Of a DNA stretch of 44,590 nucleotides, positions 1 to 8,958 are shown in pieces. The translations under genes were made by a program, and so were the position numbers. Positions within the stretch are counted from its first letter, which is position 1. Every line of letters starts with the position of its first letter. The stretch covers positions 1 through 44,590 of the forward strand of contig NZ_JAAFHA010000023.1 in assembly GCF_010365055.1 (NCBI RefSeq). Reading direction: 5' to 3'. Under the pieces are notes generated by a model. That model worked only from the letters and a program-made list of their open reading frames with translations. It searched no databases and was not told the origin of the DNA. The stretch comes from Rhodoferax sp. (GTDB lineage: Bacteria > Pseudomonadota > Gammaproteobacteria > Burkholderiales > Burkholderiaceae_C).

Positions 1-645
1 ACATGGCCCTTGGCGGCCAGCCGCATATTCAATCTCTTTGATTCCCAGACACAGCCACTGCGCTGTGGTCAAGATGGGTTGGCCGCGTGCTTACTCATCT
101 TTGCCCTGAGCAAATATTCCGATAGCTGGAAGGCGGTGCGCCTGCCGGACAACAAAGTCAATCTCTGCATTGAAGAGATGCTGGCAGAGCTCGAAAGCCT
201 GGACTCCAAGCTACCGCACAAGGACCCGCTCTACCCGTTCATCCTGTCTTCCGGTGAGCGGCGCAATGACACCAGCAATACATCCATCCGCAATCCGGAC
301 TGGCACAAGAAAGGTGATTTTGGAATTTTGCGCATACATCCGCACGATGCCGGCGCCTTGGGTTGCGGCGAAGGTGATTGGATCACGCTCACGACGCCAC
401 GCGGAAGTGTGCAAGCGCCAATTGAACTCACCGACGAACTCCAGAGCGGCCACGTGTCCCTGCCCAATGGACACGGCATTGACTACCGCCGCGCCGATGG
501 AACGCTGGACCGGCGGGGCGTTTCGCTCAACGAACTGACCAACACCGCCGACAGGGACCCGTTTGTAGGAACCCCTTGGCACAAGTACGTGCCGGTGCGC
601 CTCGAAAAAGCAATCAACCCAACAAATGAAAGGAGCGTCGCATGA
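1..645 (+). CDS. Molybdopterin-dependent oxidoreductase, C-terminal part (incomplete at window start)
   Basis: The reading frame is open from base 1, so this is the end of a gene that begins outside the window. About 214 residues are visible. The second half has the layout of the molydopterin dinucleotide-binding domain that closes formate dehydrogenase/nitrate reductase-type enzymes: a [10 protein letters not shown] segment, then NTSIRNPDW, then a beta-rich stretch ([18 protein letters not shown]) and SLPNGHG. The family oxidises or reduces small substrates with a Mo-bis-MGD cofactor. The substrate cannot be read from this fragment. It overlaps the ferredoxin gene by ATGA, and a ferredoxin reductase gene follows, so electrons may pass between this enzyme, ferredoxin and NADP(H). 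I am sure of the family and unsure of the substrate. Confidence 0.75.
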   Translation, partial: TWPLAASRIFNLFDSQTQPLRCGQDGLAACLLIFALSKYSDSWKAVRLPDNKVNLCIEEMLAELESLDSKLPHKDPLYPFILSSGERRNDTSNTSIRNPDWHKKGDFGILRIHPHDAGALGCGEGDWITLTTPRGSVQAPIELTDELQSGHVSLPNGHGIDYRRADGTLDRRGVSLNELTNTADRDPFVGTPWHKYVPVRLEKAINPTNERSVA

Positions 646-986
646 CCCTCGTCGTGACTGAAAGCTGCATTCGGTGCAAGTACACCGATTGCGTGGACGT
701 GTGCCCCGTGGATTGCTTCCTGGAGGGCCCCAATTTCCTAACCATTGATCCCGATGAATGCATCGACTGCGCGGTCTGCATTCCCGAGTGTCCGGTCAAT
801 GCCATCTATTCCGAAGAGGACGTGCCCGCCGACCAACGCCACATGACCGCACTCAACGCCGAACTGACCAAGCTACCCACCTGGAAGCGCATCAGCACGC
901 GCAAGGCACCGCTGCCAGATGCACCAGAGTGGAAAGACAGGACCGGCAAGCTCTCACAACTGACCTACGAACACACACAAACATGA
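642..986 (+). CDS. fdxA: FdxA-type 7Fe (3Fe-4S/4Fe-4S) ferredoxin
   Basis: This 114-residue protein has two cysteine clusters near the N-terminus: [14 protein letters not shown] (residues about 9-22) and [16 protein letters not shown] (about 40-55). That spacing, the total length and the acidic C-terminal extension fit the FdxA family of soluble 7Fe ferredoxins, which shuttle single electrons. The start ATG overlaps the upstream stop (ATGA) and has a good ribosome-binding site, AAAGGAG, about 6 bases before it. Its stop overlaps the start of the ferredoxin reductase gene. The three genes therefore look like one translationally coupled unit. The ferredoxin is probably the electron carrier between the molybdoenzyme and the reductase; this is inferred from position only. 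Confidence 0.93.
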   Translation: MTLVVTESCIRCKYTDCVDVCPVDCFLEGPNFLTIDPDECIDCAVCIPECPVNAIYSEEDVPADQRHMTALNAELTKLPTWKRISTRKAPLPDAPEWKDRTGKLSQLTYEHTQT

Positions 987-1756
987 GTGCGTTTCTGGAA
1001 GAAACCGTATTGAGCGTTCACCACTGGACAGACCGGCTGTTCAGCTTCACCACCACGCGGGACACGAGTCTGCGCTTTTCCAACGGGCATTTCACGATGA
1101 TCGGCTTGCGGGTCAATGACAAGCCGCTACTGCGTGCCTACAGCATCGTCAGCGCCAACTACGAAGAGCATTTGGAGTTTTTGAGCATCAAGGTGCAAGA
1201 TGGTCCACTCACCTCGCGCCTGCAGCACATCCAGGTGGGCGACAAAATTATCGTAAGCCGCAAGCCCACTGGCACCTTGTTGATTGACTACCTGCTGCCC
1301 GGTAAAAACCTGTACCTGCTGGGCAGTGGCACTGGATTGGCCCCGTTCCTGAGCGTGGCGCGCGATCCCGAAACCTATGAGCACTTTGAAAAAGTCATTG
1401 TGGTGCACGGTGTTCGCGAAGTCTCCGAACTGGCCTACCACGCGTACTTGAAGACCGAGTTGCCTCAGCATGAAATCCTGGGTGAGATGGTGTCCAACCA
1501 GATGTTGTACTACCCCACGGTGACCCGCGAGTCCTTCGAGCACCAGGGGCGCATCACCACATTGATGGAAACGAACCAGATTTCCAAAGATTTGGGCTTA
1601 CCACTGCTGGACCCCACTCGGGATCGCATCATGATTTGCGGTAGCCCTGACCTCAATAAAGACATGCGGGCCATTCTCGAAGCCAAGGGCTTCAAGGAAG
1701 GTAGCACCACCACGCCGGGCGACTACGTGGTGGAACGCGCCTTTGTCGAGCAGTAG
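983..1756 (+). CDS. fpr: Ferredoxin--NADP(+) reductase
   Basis: This 257-residue flavoprotein moves electrons between ferredoxin and NADP(H). The FAD-binding half has RAYSIVSAN at about residues 45-53 and the NADP-binding half has [11 protein letters not shown] at about 112-122. It ends [10 protein letters not shown], which resembles the C-terminus of bacterial (Azotobacter/Rhodobacter-type) ferredoxin-NADP reductases. The ATG at 983 overlaps the ferredoxin stop codon (ATGA). A longer open frame starts upstream at 758 but would run antiparallel in register with the ferredoxin gene, and the family length supports 983. It is the third gene of the molybdoenzyme-ferredoxin-reductase unit. Confidence 0.93.
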   Translation: MSAFLEETVLSVHHWTDRLFSFTTTRDTSLRFSNGHFTMIGLRVNDKPLLRAYSIVSANYEEHLEFLSIKVQDGPLTSRLQHIQVGDKIIVSRKPTGTLLIDYLLPGKNLYLLGSGTGLAPFLSVARDPETYEHFEKVIVVHGVREVSELAYHAYLKTELPQHEILGEMVSNQMLYYPTVTRESFEHQGRITTLMETNQISKDLGLPLLDPTRDRIMICGSPDLNKDMRAILEAKGFKEGSTTTPGDYVVERAFVEQ

Positions 1757-2250
1757 GGGACTCCGTGCTACCGTTTCATTACACCCATGTCCAAACAGCG
1801 TCGACCGGATAGGCTTTCAGCGAACGATCCATGGTTACCAAGACATCACTCCGTTGCAGGCAGCGCAGTGGTGCGTGCAAAGTGCGCCGAAATTTTGGCC
1901 TGAATTTCGGCTGTAGGTGATCGCCATGTCCGGTATCGAGCGATTCTGCGAGTGGCCGGAGTTGACCCATTATGTGAGATCACTTGGGCCAGTCCAATGG
2001 CCGCAAACGCAGCGAAGGAGCTGGTCAAGGCGGAGCCTCACCGGCCACAATGGGCACCAAAAGCCAGTGAAATTTGTAGCCAAGGGCTTTTACAGCCCCC
2101 CGACACCGCAACGAATAGGGGGGCTTGGGCTGGGGGCCGATTTCTGGGCCTTTGACAGTATGAGGTTCCCGGCCCAAGACTGCGTGGCCGACGCAGCTCT
2201 TAAAATCTGCACCCTCTGCTTGATAAACACAAGCCAAAAGGCGCTGCACC
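1757..2250. other. 494-base intergenic stretch without a convincing gene
   Basis: Short frames in both directions have no recognisable product. The segment around 1914-1960 (GCCATGTCCGGTATCGAGCG) resembles a segment at about 16500-16545 downstream of the TIR-like gene (GCCATGTCTGGTGTGACTCG). This may be decayed copies of a common intergenic sequence. The match is imperfect and short. No terminator or clear promoter is visible, although the promoter of the gene at 2251 must lie here or further upstream. Confidence 0.5.
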
Positions 2251-3984
2251 ATGATCCGACTCTCCGAACTCAAGCTCGCGCTTGACCACACGCACGACGG
2301 CCTCAACGCGCTGGTACTCAAAACCTTGGGCGTGGCAGCGACTGATGTCACCGGTTGGCAGATTTTCAAACGCAGTTTTGATGCCCGCATGGCGCAAGTG
2401 CGGGTGGTTTACCTGGTTGATGTGACGCTGGCCGACCCGGCGCTGGAACAGTCGCTGCTGCAACGCAACGCCAGCAACCCGCACATCCAGCCGACACCCG
2501 ACATGGCTTACCACCTGGTCGCCCACGCGCCAGCCGATCTGCCACTGCGCCCGGTGGTGGTGGGCTTTGGCCCCTGCGGCATTTTTGCGGCGCTGTTGCT
2601 GGCGCAGATGGGCTTCAAGCCGATCGTGCTGGAACGCGGAAAAAAGGTGCGCGAACGCACCCAGGACACCTGGGGCCTGTGGCGCAAGCATGTGCTCAAC
2701 CCAGAATCCAATGTGCAGTTTGGCGAAGGCGGGGCCGGCACCTTCTCCGACGGCAAGCTGTGGAGCCAGATCAAAGACCCGCGCTATTTGGGCCGCAAAG
2801 TGATGGAAGAGTTCGTCAAAGCCGGCGCGCCGTCCGAGATTCTGGTCGATGCGCACCCACACATTGGCACCTTCAAGCTGGTCAAGGTGGTGGAAAACCT
2901 GCGCGCACAGATCATCACGCTCGGTGGCGAGATTCGCTTTCAACAACGCGTCACTGACATGCGGGTGGAGAACAGCGCACAAGGCCGTCAGGTGCGCGGC
3001 CTGACCGTGTTGGACCAGGCCACCGGCCAAAGCTACGAGCTACGCGCTGACCAGGTGGTGCTGGCGCTGGGCCACAGCGCGCGCGACACCTTTGCCATGC
3101 TGCATGAGCGCGGTGTGACGATGGATGCCAAGCCGTTCTCGGTCGGCTTTCGCATTGAGCACCCGCAAAGCGTGATCGACCGTGCCCGCTGGGGCCGCCA
3201 CGCTGGCCACCCCAGCCTGGGCGCGGCCGACTACAAACTGGTTCACCACGCGCAAAACGGCCGCGCGGTGTACAGCTTCTGCATGTGCCCCGGCGGCACC
3301 GTGGTCGCCGCCACCTCCGAGCCAGGCCGGGTGGTGACCAACGGCATGAGCCAGTATTCGCGCAACGAGCGCAACGCCAACGCCGGCCTGGTGGTGGCCA
3401 TTGAACCCCTGGACTACCCGCAGGACGATGCCGCATTCATACAGGCCTTTGGGGCTGTAGCCGGCGCCGCGTATGCACTTGAAGCTATTGAATTAAGAGC
3501 AACGAATGCGCAGGCTGTGCATCCGCTGGCCGGCATCAACCTGCAGCGCCAGCTTGAATCAGGGGCCTATGTGCTGGGTGGCAGCAACTACGAAGCGCCC
3601 GGTCAACTGGTGGGTGAGTTCATTCGGGGGAAGGCATCGAGCACCTTCGGCTCGGTGCAGCCGTCCTACCAACCGGGCGTGAAACTGGGTGACTTGCACC
3701 CCGCCCTGCCCCATTACGCCATTGCGGCCCTGCGCGAGGCGCTGCCGGCGTTTGGGCAGAAGATCAAAGGCTTTGACATGCCGGACGCTGTGCTGACAGG
3801 GGTGGAAACGCGCACCTCGTCGCCCTTGCGCATGCCGCGCGGCGACGATTTCCAGAGTGTCAATACGCGCGGACTCTACCCAGCTGGCGAAGGCGCCGGC
3901 TATGCCGGGGGCATCTTGTCGGCCGGTGTCGACGGCATCCGGGTGGCCGAGGCTGTGGCCAGGCGCCAGCACAGCGCTCAGTAG
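2251..3984 (+). CDS. NAD(P)/FAD-dependent oxidoreductase, COG2509-like
   Basis: This 577-residue protein has a dinucleotide-binding glycine motif, VVVGFGPCGIFAALLLA, at about residues 103-119. A family-typical NVQFGEGGAGTFSDGKL follows at about 153-169, and the C-terminal flavin contact is GLYPAGEGAGYAGGI at about 545-559. This matches the conserved, poorly characterised FAD-dependent dehydrogenases of bacteria; the substrate is unknown. The N-terminal 90 residues before the Rossmann fold are also usual for this family. An odd feature lies at about residues 400-422 (GAVAGAAYALEAIELR and flanks). The DNA there (3452-3498) is a reverse-orientation copy of the dispersed repeat found elsewhere in the window, read in frame. 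The gene converges with asnS, with only 13 bases between the two stop codons. Confidence 0.85.
   Translation: MIRLSELKLALDHTHDGLNALVLKTLGVAATDVTGWQIFKRSFDARMAQVRVVYLVDVTLADPALEQSLLQRNASNPHIQPTPDMAYHLVAHAPADLPLRPVVVGFGPCGIFAALLLAQMGFKPIVLERGKKVRERTQDTWGLWRKHVLNPESNVQFGEGGAGTFSDGKLWSQIKDPRYLGRKVMEEFVKAGAPSEILVDAHPHIGTFKLVKVVENLRAQIITLGGEIRFQQRVTDMRVENSAQGRQVRGLTVLDQATGQSYELRADQVVLALGHSARDTFAMLHERGVTMDAKPFSVGFRIEHPQSVIDRARWGRHAGHPSLGAADYKLVHHAQNGRAVYSFCMCPGGTVVAATSEPGRVVTNGMSQYSRNERNANAGLVVAIEPLDYPQDDAAFIQAFGAVAGAAYALEAIELRATNAQAVHPLAGINLQRQLESGAYVLGGSNYEAPGQLVGEFIRGKASSTFGSVQPSYQPGVKLGDLHPALPHYAIAALREALPAFGQKIKGFDMPDAVLTGVETRTSSPLRMPRGDDFQSVNTRGLYPAGEGAGYAGGILSAGVDGIRVAEAVARRQHSAQ
3452..3498 (-). 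repeat. Dispersed ~45-bp repeat, copy inside a coding region
   Basis: On the minus strand this reads as the repeat consensus: an AT-rich ATTCAATAGCTTC, then a CATACGCGGC core, then GGCTACAGCCCC in place of GGGCTAGAG. It lies wholly within the FAD-dependent dehydrogenase gene and is translated as GAVAGAAYALEAIELR without a stop or frameshift. It matches the intergenic copies at 5587, 16721, 21646 and 43093 less well than they match each other. That is expected if it has been under coding selection or is older. Confidence 0.65.
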
Positions 3985-3997
3985 CTCTCCGTCACGC

Positions 3998-5419
3998 TCA
4001 GTAGCGCGCGTGGCCCGGCGTTCTGGGGAACGGAATCACATCGCGGACATTGGACACGCCGGTGATGTAGGAAACGGTGCGCTCAAAACCCAGGCCGAAG
4101 CCCGCGTGCGGCACCGTGCCATAACGCCGCAGGTCACGGTACCAGCCGTAGTGCGCCGGATCGAGCCCGCACTCCACCATGCGCCGGTCCAGCACGTCCA
4201 GGCGCTCCTCGCGCTGCGAGCCGCCAATGATTTCGCCAATGCCGGGTGCCAGCACATCCATCGCCGCAACCGTTTTTTCATCGCTTGATAGCCGCATGTA
4301 AAACGCCTTGATCTCTTTCGGGTAGTTCATCAGCACGGTCGGGCCGTTGACGTGCTTTTCAGCGATGTAGCGTTCGTGCTCGGACTGCAGGTCGATGCCC
4401 CACTTGACCGGGTAGTCAAACTTTTCTTTGGTGTTCTCCAGCACGCGGATCGCCTCGGTGTAATCCATGCGCACGAATTCGGATTTGACGATGTGCTCCA
4501 GTTTCGCAATCAGGCCTTTTTCGACCCGCTCCTCGAAGAAAGCCATGTCGTCAGCGCGCTCAGCCAGCACCCGCGTGATGATGTATTTGAGCAGTGCTTC
4601 GGCCAGCGTGGCGTCGTCGGCCAGATCGGCAAAGGCGATCTCCGGCTCGATCATCCAGAATTCGGCCAGGTGGCGTGAGGTGTTGGAATTCTCGGCGCGA
4701 AAGGTCGGGCCAAAGGTGTAGACCTTGGACAGCGCCATGCAGTAGGTCTCTACGTTGAGCTGGCCCGACACGGTCAAGAACGCCTCCTTGCCAAAAAAGT
4801 CCTGCGAAAAATCAATCTTGCCGTCGGGCCGCTTGGGCAGGTTCATCAGGTCCAAGGTGGAGACGCGAAACAGCTCGCCGGCTCCTTCAGCGTCCGAGGT
4901 GGTGATGATCGGCGTGTTCACCCAGCAAAAAGCCTGCTCGTCAAAGAAGCGATGAATCGCCGACGCAATCGTGTGGCGCACCCGGGTCACTGCGCCAAAC
5001 ACGTTGGTGCGCGGCCGCAAATGGGCGACCTCGCGCAGGAACTCCATGCTGTGCGCCTTCGGTGTGATCGGGTAGGTGTCGGGATCGTCCACCCAGCCGA
5101 CCACCTTGATGGCGCTGGCCTGCATTTCAAAGGGCTGGCCCTTGGCCGGTGAGGGCACGATCACGCCCGTGGCTTCAAGCGCGCAGCCGGCCGTGAGCCG
5201 CTGCACCTCGTCGGCGTAGTTGGCCAGCGTGTTAGGGGCCACCACCTGCACCGGATGAAAGCAGGAGCCGTCAGACACATTGACGAAGGACAGGCCGGCC
5301 TTGGAATCGCGGCGGGTTTTCACCCAGCCTTTGATGGTCACTTCGGCCTCGGCCGGCCCCAGGGACGCTTTGCCGGCGAGGACGTCGTGACAGCTGACCG
5401 AAGGCGAAGAATGAGACAT
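3998..5419 (-). CDS. asnS: Asparagine--tRNA ligase
   Basis: Charges tRNA(Asn) with asparagine in the cytoplasm. At 473 residues it has the usual length. The N-terminal OB-fold anticodon-binding domain is visible ([20 protein letters not shown], about residues 28-47). The class II catalytic core follows, with motif 2 around [19 protein letters not shown] and motif 3 at [13 protein letters not shown] near the C-terminus. The ATG at 5419 (MSHSSPSV) is preferred over the TTG five codons upstream because family members begin here. The promoter should lie in 5420-5719. Presence of asnS is worth noting because many proteobacteria make Asn-tRNA by transamidation instead. Confidence 0.96.
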   Translation of the reverse strand: MSHSSPSVSCHDVLAGKASLGPAEAEVTIKGWVKTRRDSKAGLSFVNVSDGSCFHPVQVVAPNTLANYADEVQRLTAGCALEATGVIVPSPAKGQPFEMQASAIKVVGWVDDPDTYPITPKAHSMEFLREVAHLRPRTNVFGAVTRVRHTIASAIHRFFDEQAFCWVNTPIITTSDAEGAGELFRVSTLDLMNLPKRPDGKIDFSQDFFGKEAFLTVSGQLNVETYCMALSKVYTFGPTFRAENSNTSRHLAEFWMIEPEIAFADLADDATLAEALLKYIITRVLAERADDMAFFEERVEKGLIAKLEHIVKSEFVRMDYTEAIRVLENTKEKFDYPVKWGIDLQSEHERYIAEKHVNGPTVLMNYPKEIKAFYMRLSSDEKTVAAMDVLAPGIGEIIGGSQREERLDVLDRRMVECGLDPAHYGWYRDLRRYGTVPHAGFGLGFERTVSYITGVSNVRDVIPFPRTPGHARY

Positions 5420-5719
5420 GTTGGAGCCCTGCAAGAATTCGTGGTGAGGTGGTCAATGGTACCGGCCTTCGACCCACCCGCCCAGCCAGCCTGCAAAGAA
5501 TGCAATGCCATTCTGACAACCTGGAAGCCATGGGTCACCCGCGCATCACCCTGGCTTGCCGCTCAAAACTTCAGAGACAAATCAGGCTCTAGCCCGCGTG
5601 CCATAAGCGTCATTAGCTATCACTATTAATAGCCCATGAAGTCTTTGCTTGAACAAGATCAGGCATGGATCAGGACGCTGGCTCTGGCGCTAGCGCAGTC
5701 CCGTCGGCGTGATGCCCCC
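5420..5719. other. 300-base intergenic stretch upstream of asnS
   Basis: It separates asnS and the LysE-type gene, both on the minus strand. It holds one copy of the dispersed repeat (5587-5632) and no credible ORF. The asnS promoter should be on the minus strand here, but I could not pick a convincing -35/-10 pair. Confidence 0.5.
5587..5632 (-). repeat. Dispersed ~45-bp repeat, intergenic copy
   Basis: On the minus strand it reads CTATTAATAG, then ATAGCTAATGACGC, then TTATGGCACGCGGGCTAGAG, matching the window consensus including the terminal GGGCTAGAG. It lies in the space between asnS and the LysE-type gene. Confidence 0.7.
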
Positions 5720-6349
5720 TCAGCCGGCCCGTTTGAACAGCGCCAGCAGGGACCCCGCCAGCACAAACAAACTGCCAAAGGTGCGATTCATGGCGCGAAT
5801 GTGGGAGGGGTCTTTCAAGGCACCCAGCACCCTGGCTGCCAACGCGGTGTAACCCGCCATGACCACCATGTCGGTGAACGCCAGCGTGGCACCAATGGTC
5901 AGGTACTGCGGCAGCAGCGGCTGTGACAGGTTCATGAACTGCGGCACCACCGCCAGCAGAAACACGGTGCCCTTGGGGTTGACCACATTGATCATCCAGG
6001 CCCGCAAAATCATCGAGCGCTGACTGACCGACATGCCGGAATCAGACACTGCCACCATGGGACGCGCCGGGGCGCGCCACTGCGCAATGCCCAGCCACAC
6101 CAGATACGCCACGCCCAGCCACTTGACGACGGTAAACGCGGTGCTGGAAGCCGCCACCAGTGCACCCAGGCCCACACCGACGATCAGCAGTTGCGTCCAG
6201 ATGCCCAGCACCAAGCCAAAAATGGTGACATAGCCGCGCTTGAAACCATGGTTCAAGCCGGCGCTCATCGAGGCAATCGCGCCCGGCCCGGGCGAGATAC
6301 TGATAGCCCAGGAAGCGGCGAAAAACGCCAGCCAGGTGGAGAGTGCCAT
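5720..6349 (-). CDS. LysE/RhtB-family amino-acid exporter
   Basis: This 209-residue inner-membrane protein has about six hydrophobic segments and an N-terminal SPGPGAIASMSAGLNHG motif (about residues 16-32) that is characteristic of the LysE/RhtB translocators. These export amino acids and related metabolites. A second family feature is MINVVNPKGTVFLL (about 115-128). The start was set at the ATG at 6349 (MALSTWLAFF) because the longer frame adds a basic, non-membrane tail that overlaps htpX. Only 10 bases separate it from the htpX stop, so it is probably co-transcribed with htpX. The substrate cannot be inferred. Confidence 0.9.
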   Translation of the reverse strand: MALSTWLAFFAASWAISISPGPGAIASMSAGLNHGFKRGYVTIFGLVLGIWTQLLIVGVGLGALVAASSTAFTVVKWLGVAYLVWLGIAQWRAPARPMVAVSDSGMSVSQRSMILRAWMINVVNPKGTVFLLAVVPQFMNLSQPLLPQYLTIGATLAFTDMVVMAGYTALAARVLGALKDPSHIRAMNRTFGSLFVLAGSLLALFKRAG

Positions 6350-6359
6350 GCGGCCCGGC

Positions 6360-7235
6360 TCAGAGCGGTGCGCTCTGCAGCGCCGCAATGCGCTCTTCGA
6401 TCGGCGGGTGGGTTGAAAACAGCTTGCCGATGCCACCGGCGATGCCCATGGCCGACATGCTCTTGGGCAGTTCAGCGGGCACCATGCCGCCCAAGCGCGC
6501 CAGGGCATTGATCATCGGTTGCTTGCGGTTCATCAGCTTGGCGGCACCCGCGTCGGCGCGGAATTCACGGTGGCGCGAGAACCAGGCGACGACCATCGCG
6601 GCGGCAAAGCCGAGCACGATGTCCAGCACAATCGTTGTCACCATGTAGCCGATGCCGGGTCCGCTGGAGCGCTCGTCGCCCTTGCGCAGGAAACCGTCAA
6701 TGGCGTAGGCGATGACGCGGCTCAGGAACACGACAAAGGTGTTCATCACCCCTTGAATCAGGGCCATGGTGACCATGTCGCCATTGGCCACGTGGGCGAT
6801 TTCATGGCCGATCACGGCCTCAATCTCTTCCCGCGTCATGCCCTGCAGCAAGCCCGTTGACACCGCCACCAGCGCCGAGTTCTTGAAGGCACCGGTGGCA
6901 AAAGCGTTGGGCGCACCGTCAAAAATGCCGACTTCCGGCATGCCGATGCCAGCGGTGGTGGCCAGTTTGCGCACGGTCTCCACAATCCAGGCTTCGTCCA
7001 CGTTTTGCGGCTGCGTGATGATGCGCACGCCCGTGGTCCATTTCGCCATCGGCTTGCTGATCAACAGCGAGATGGTGGCGCCACCAAAGCCAATGACCAT
7101 GGCGAAGCCGAGCAAGGAACCCAGGTCGAGTCCGGCCGGGGTCAGGTAACGGTTGACGCCCAGCAGGCTGGCCACGATGCCCAGCACCGCCACCACCGCC
7201 ACATTGGTCAAAACAAACAAGAGTATCCGTTTCAT
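6360..7235 (-). CDS. htpX: Protease HtpX
   Basis: This 291-residue membrane zinc metalloprotease takes part in quality control of inner-membrane proteins. Two N-terminal membrane segments ([19 protein letters not shown], and [19 protein letters not shown]) precede the zinc site [10 protein letters not shown] at about residue 143. Two more hydrophobic segments follow, and then the third zinc-ligand region [14 protein letters not shown]. Length and order match E. coli HtpX closely. The LysE-type gene follows 10 bases downstream. In E. coli htpX answers to envelope stress, but no CpxR-like box was identified here. Confidence 0.96.
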   Translation of the reverse strand: MKRILLFVLTNVAVVAVLGIVASLLGVNRYLTPAGLDLGSLLGFAMVIGFGGATISLLISKPMAKWTTGVRIITQPQNVDEAWIVETVRKLATTAGIGMPEVGIFDGAPNAFATGAFKNSALVAVSTGLLQGMTREEIEAVIGHEIAHVANGDMVTMALIQGVMNTFVVFLSRVIAYAIDGFLRKGDERSSGPGIGYMVTTIVLDIVLGFAAAMVVAWFSRHREFRADAGAAKLMNRKQPMINALARLGGMVPAELPKSMSAMGIAGGIGKLFSTHPPIEERIAALQSAPL

Positions 7236-7339
7236 GATTTTTTCTTTCTAAGAGGGCTCAAACCAGCGAACCATTGGGAGGGATGTTAGGGGCGCCGCGC
7301 GCGATTTCAAGACTTTGGCGCCGCAATGGCCCATGAAGT

Positions 7340-8149
7340 TTACGGGCATTCAAGAGCGGCCCCGGCCGATCCGGCGGGTCCGGCCTGGGGCAGGCGAAAC
7401 ACGCTGGCGTCGGCATAAAACGCCGGGTCTTCGTTGGCGCCGCACCAGCCGGGCACGCCCATCACTGGCAAGTGGGCAAACGGCTTGGCCGCCAACTTGT
7501 CGGCCGTGAGGTCCTGCGCCAGCCATGTATCGATGTCCGCTATCAAATGACTAGCTGCTTGCGCCCGGTAGACGTGGGCTGTGATCGCTTTTCTTGGTGA
7601 AACCAGCTTTTCCAGCAAGGCGTGCCCGAACAGCAGCAGCTGCGCCTCTCGCCACAGCGGGCGCAGTTCAACAAACAGACGCTGCCAGTCTTTGCGCACC
7701 AGCGCGTCCCACAGCGCATCCGGCGCCTGCAGCAGGGCGGCGTTCTCGTCAAACACCGTCAAGCTGTCACGCGTGGGCCCGCGCACCGGCTGGATGCCGC
7801 TGTGCGCAATCTGCGCGGCCTGCAGTTCGTTGAGCCGCGTCTTCGTCAGCGGAAACTGCAGCCAGCACAAGCCATTGAAGAAGTCGTGCAAGCCGTCCCG
7901 TGTCGGCACGCGCCCCGTGTCGAAAATGTGCTGCTCGTAAGCCACGCCGGTGGGTAGCTCGCTTTGTGGCACGAAGCGCACCGGGAACCGCGCCAGCGAT
8001 CGCGCGGCCAGATTCAGGGCCTCGGGCTGGGGTTCGCCGTCTCGTACACGCTGCGCCAGCGCCTCGCCCGCTGCCCGCCACGGCGCGAGCCAGGGTGCGG
8101 TCCAGTCAATGTCGCCTACCGCTGACACCGCAGCGGGCAGGCCGTTCAT
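7340..8149 (-). CDS. DUF3025 domain protein
   Basis: This 269-residue protein of unknown function is recognised by conserved stretches of the DUF3025 family: DGLHDFFNGLCWLQFP (about residues 85-100), FDENAALL, and the C-terminal FAHLPVMGVPGWCGAN. No signal peptide or membrane segment is visible, so it is probably cytoplasmic. It is the last gene of a pyrC-NYN-DUF3025 run in which each start overlaps the previous stop (ATGA). Residues about 190-204 (AHVYRAQAASHLIA) are encoded by an in-frame copy of the dispersed repeat (7539-7583), read on the opposite strand. The family member may therefore carry an extra peptide between two conserved blocks. Confidence 0.85.
   Translation of the reverse strand: MNGLPAAVSAVGDIDWTAPWLAPWRAAGEALAQRVRDGEPQPEALNLAARSLARFPVRFVPQSELPTGVAYEQHIFDTGRVPTRDGLHDFFNGLCWLQFPLTKTRLNELQAAQIAHSGIQPVRGPTRDSLTVFDENAALLQAPDALWDALVRKDWQRLFVELRPLWREAQLLLFGHALLEKLVSPRKAITAHVYRAQAASHLIADIDTWLAQDLTADKLAAKPFAHLPVMGVPGWCGANEDPAFYADASVFRLPQAGPAGSAGAALECP
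7539..7583 (+). repeat. Dispersed ~45-bp repeat, copy inside the DUF3025 gene
   Basis: It reads GCTATCAAATGACTAGCTGC, then TTGCGCCCGGTAGACGTGGG, then CTGTG. It matches the intergenic copies in the CTAGCTGCTTGCGC core and in the ACGNGGGCT end. The minus-strand translation is part of the DUF3025 protein and contains no stop. Confidence 0.7.
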
Positions 8150-8958
8150 GTCACGGCCAACGCCAGAAAATGCTGCTTGTCGCGCACACTGACTCTGGAC
8201 GTTCCTTCGTCACGCAGGTCGAAGACACCTGTTGCGGCCAACAGCTTGCTCAGTGTGGCATAGCCATAGTTGCGCGAGTCGAACGAGGCTTTGTTGCCGA
8301 TGTGAGTACCCACCGGACCGACCCCTGCCCAGCCATCTTCGTCCTCGCACGCAATGACGGCGCCCCGGAGCAAGCTGAGAAGCTTGGTGTCTTTTCGCAG
8401 TTGTTCAGTGGGCACGCGCAAGGGCTGCGATAGTTTGGCCGGGGCTGCGCCGACCTCCGTCGAAACAGCGGGGGCGGTCGCGACAGGCATATCAATGCCA
8501 TCGACAGCACCCAGACGGTCAAGATATAGGAATCGGGAGCATGCGTTGACAAAGGGCTCGGGCGTTTTCTGGGCGCCAAATCCGTAAACGGCCGCCCCCT
8601 TGGCGCGCAAGTGCATCACCAGGGGCGTGAAATCTGCATCCGACGAAACGATGCCGAACGCATCCGGCTGATCGGTGTACAGCAGTTCCAGCGCATCGAT
8701 CACCATCGCCATGTCGCTGGCATTCTTGCCTTTTGAATAGTCAAACTGCTGCATAGGACGGATAGCGTGCTCGTGCAGTTTTTCCTCCCAGCCCTTGAGT
8801 TCGTTCTTTTTCCAGTTGCCATAGGCTCGGCGCACGTTGGTCACGCCAAAGGTGGAAAGCTCGGTCAGGATCGCGTCGATCTTGGCGGCAGGCGAGTTGT
8901 CCGCGTCAATCAGCAAGGCAATTTGCGGTTCGGGCCGTCGCGCCTCGCGTGCACTCAT
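8146..8958 (-). CDS. NYN-domain protein with C-terminal OST-HTH/LOTUS-like domain
   Basis: This 270-residue protein begins with a NYN (PIN-like) fold. The acidic residues expected to bind metal are in [13 protein letters not shown] (about residues 13-25) and in [17 protein letters not shown] and [11 protein letters not shown] (about 76-110). Such domains are usually RNA nucleases. The C-terminal part ([19 protein letters not shown] to [16 protein letters not shown]) resembles the OST-HTH/LOTUS RNA-binding domain that often accompanies it. The ATG at 8958 has a strong GGAGG ribosome-binding site and overlaps the pyrC stop. The longer upstream frame is rejected because it lies inside pyrC. The RNA target is unknown. 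Confidence 0.87.
   Translation of the reverse strand: MSAREARRPEPQIALLIDADNSPAAKIDAILTELSTFGVTNVRRAYGNWKKNELKGWEEKLHEHAIRPMQQFDYSKGKNASDMAMVIDALELLYTDQPDAFGIVSSDADFTPLVMHLRAKGAAVYGFGAQKTPEPFVNACSRFLYLDRLGAVDGIDMPVATAPAVSTEVGAAPAKLSQPLRVPTEQLRKDTKLLSLLRGAVIACEDEDGWAGVGPVGTHIGNKASFDSRNYGYATLSKLLAATGVFDLRDEGTSRVSVRDKQHFLALAVT

Noticed and set aside
758..982. N-terminal extension of the ferredoxin reductase frame
   Set aside because: It lies inside the ferredoxin gene in another frame. The reductase family length and N-terminus fit the ATG at 983.
1917..2285. 122-codon plus-strand ORF in the 1757-2250 gap
   Set aside because: It overlaps the start of the FAD-dependent dehydrogenase gene in another frame and has no protein-like pattern or ribosome-binding site.
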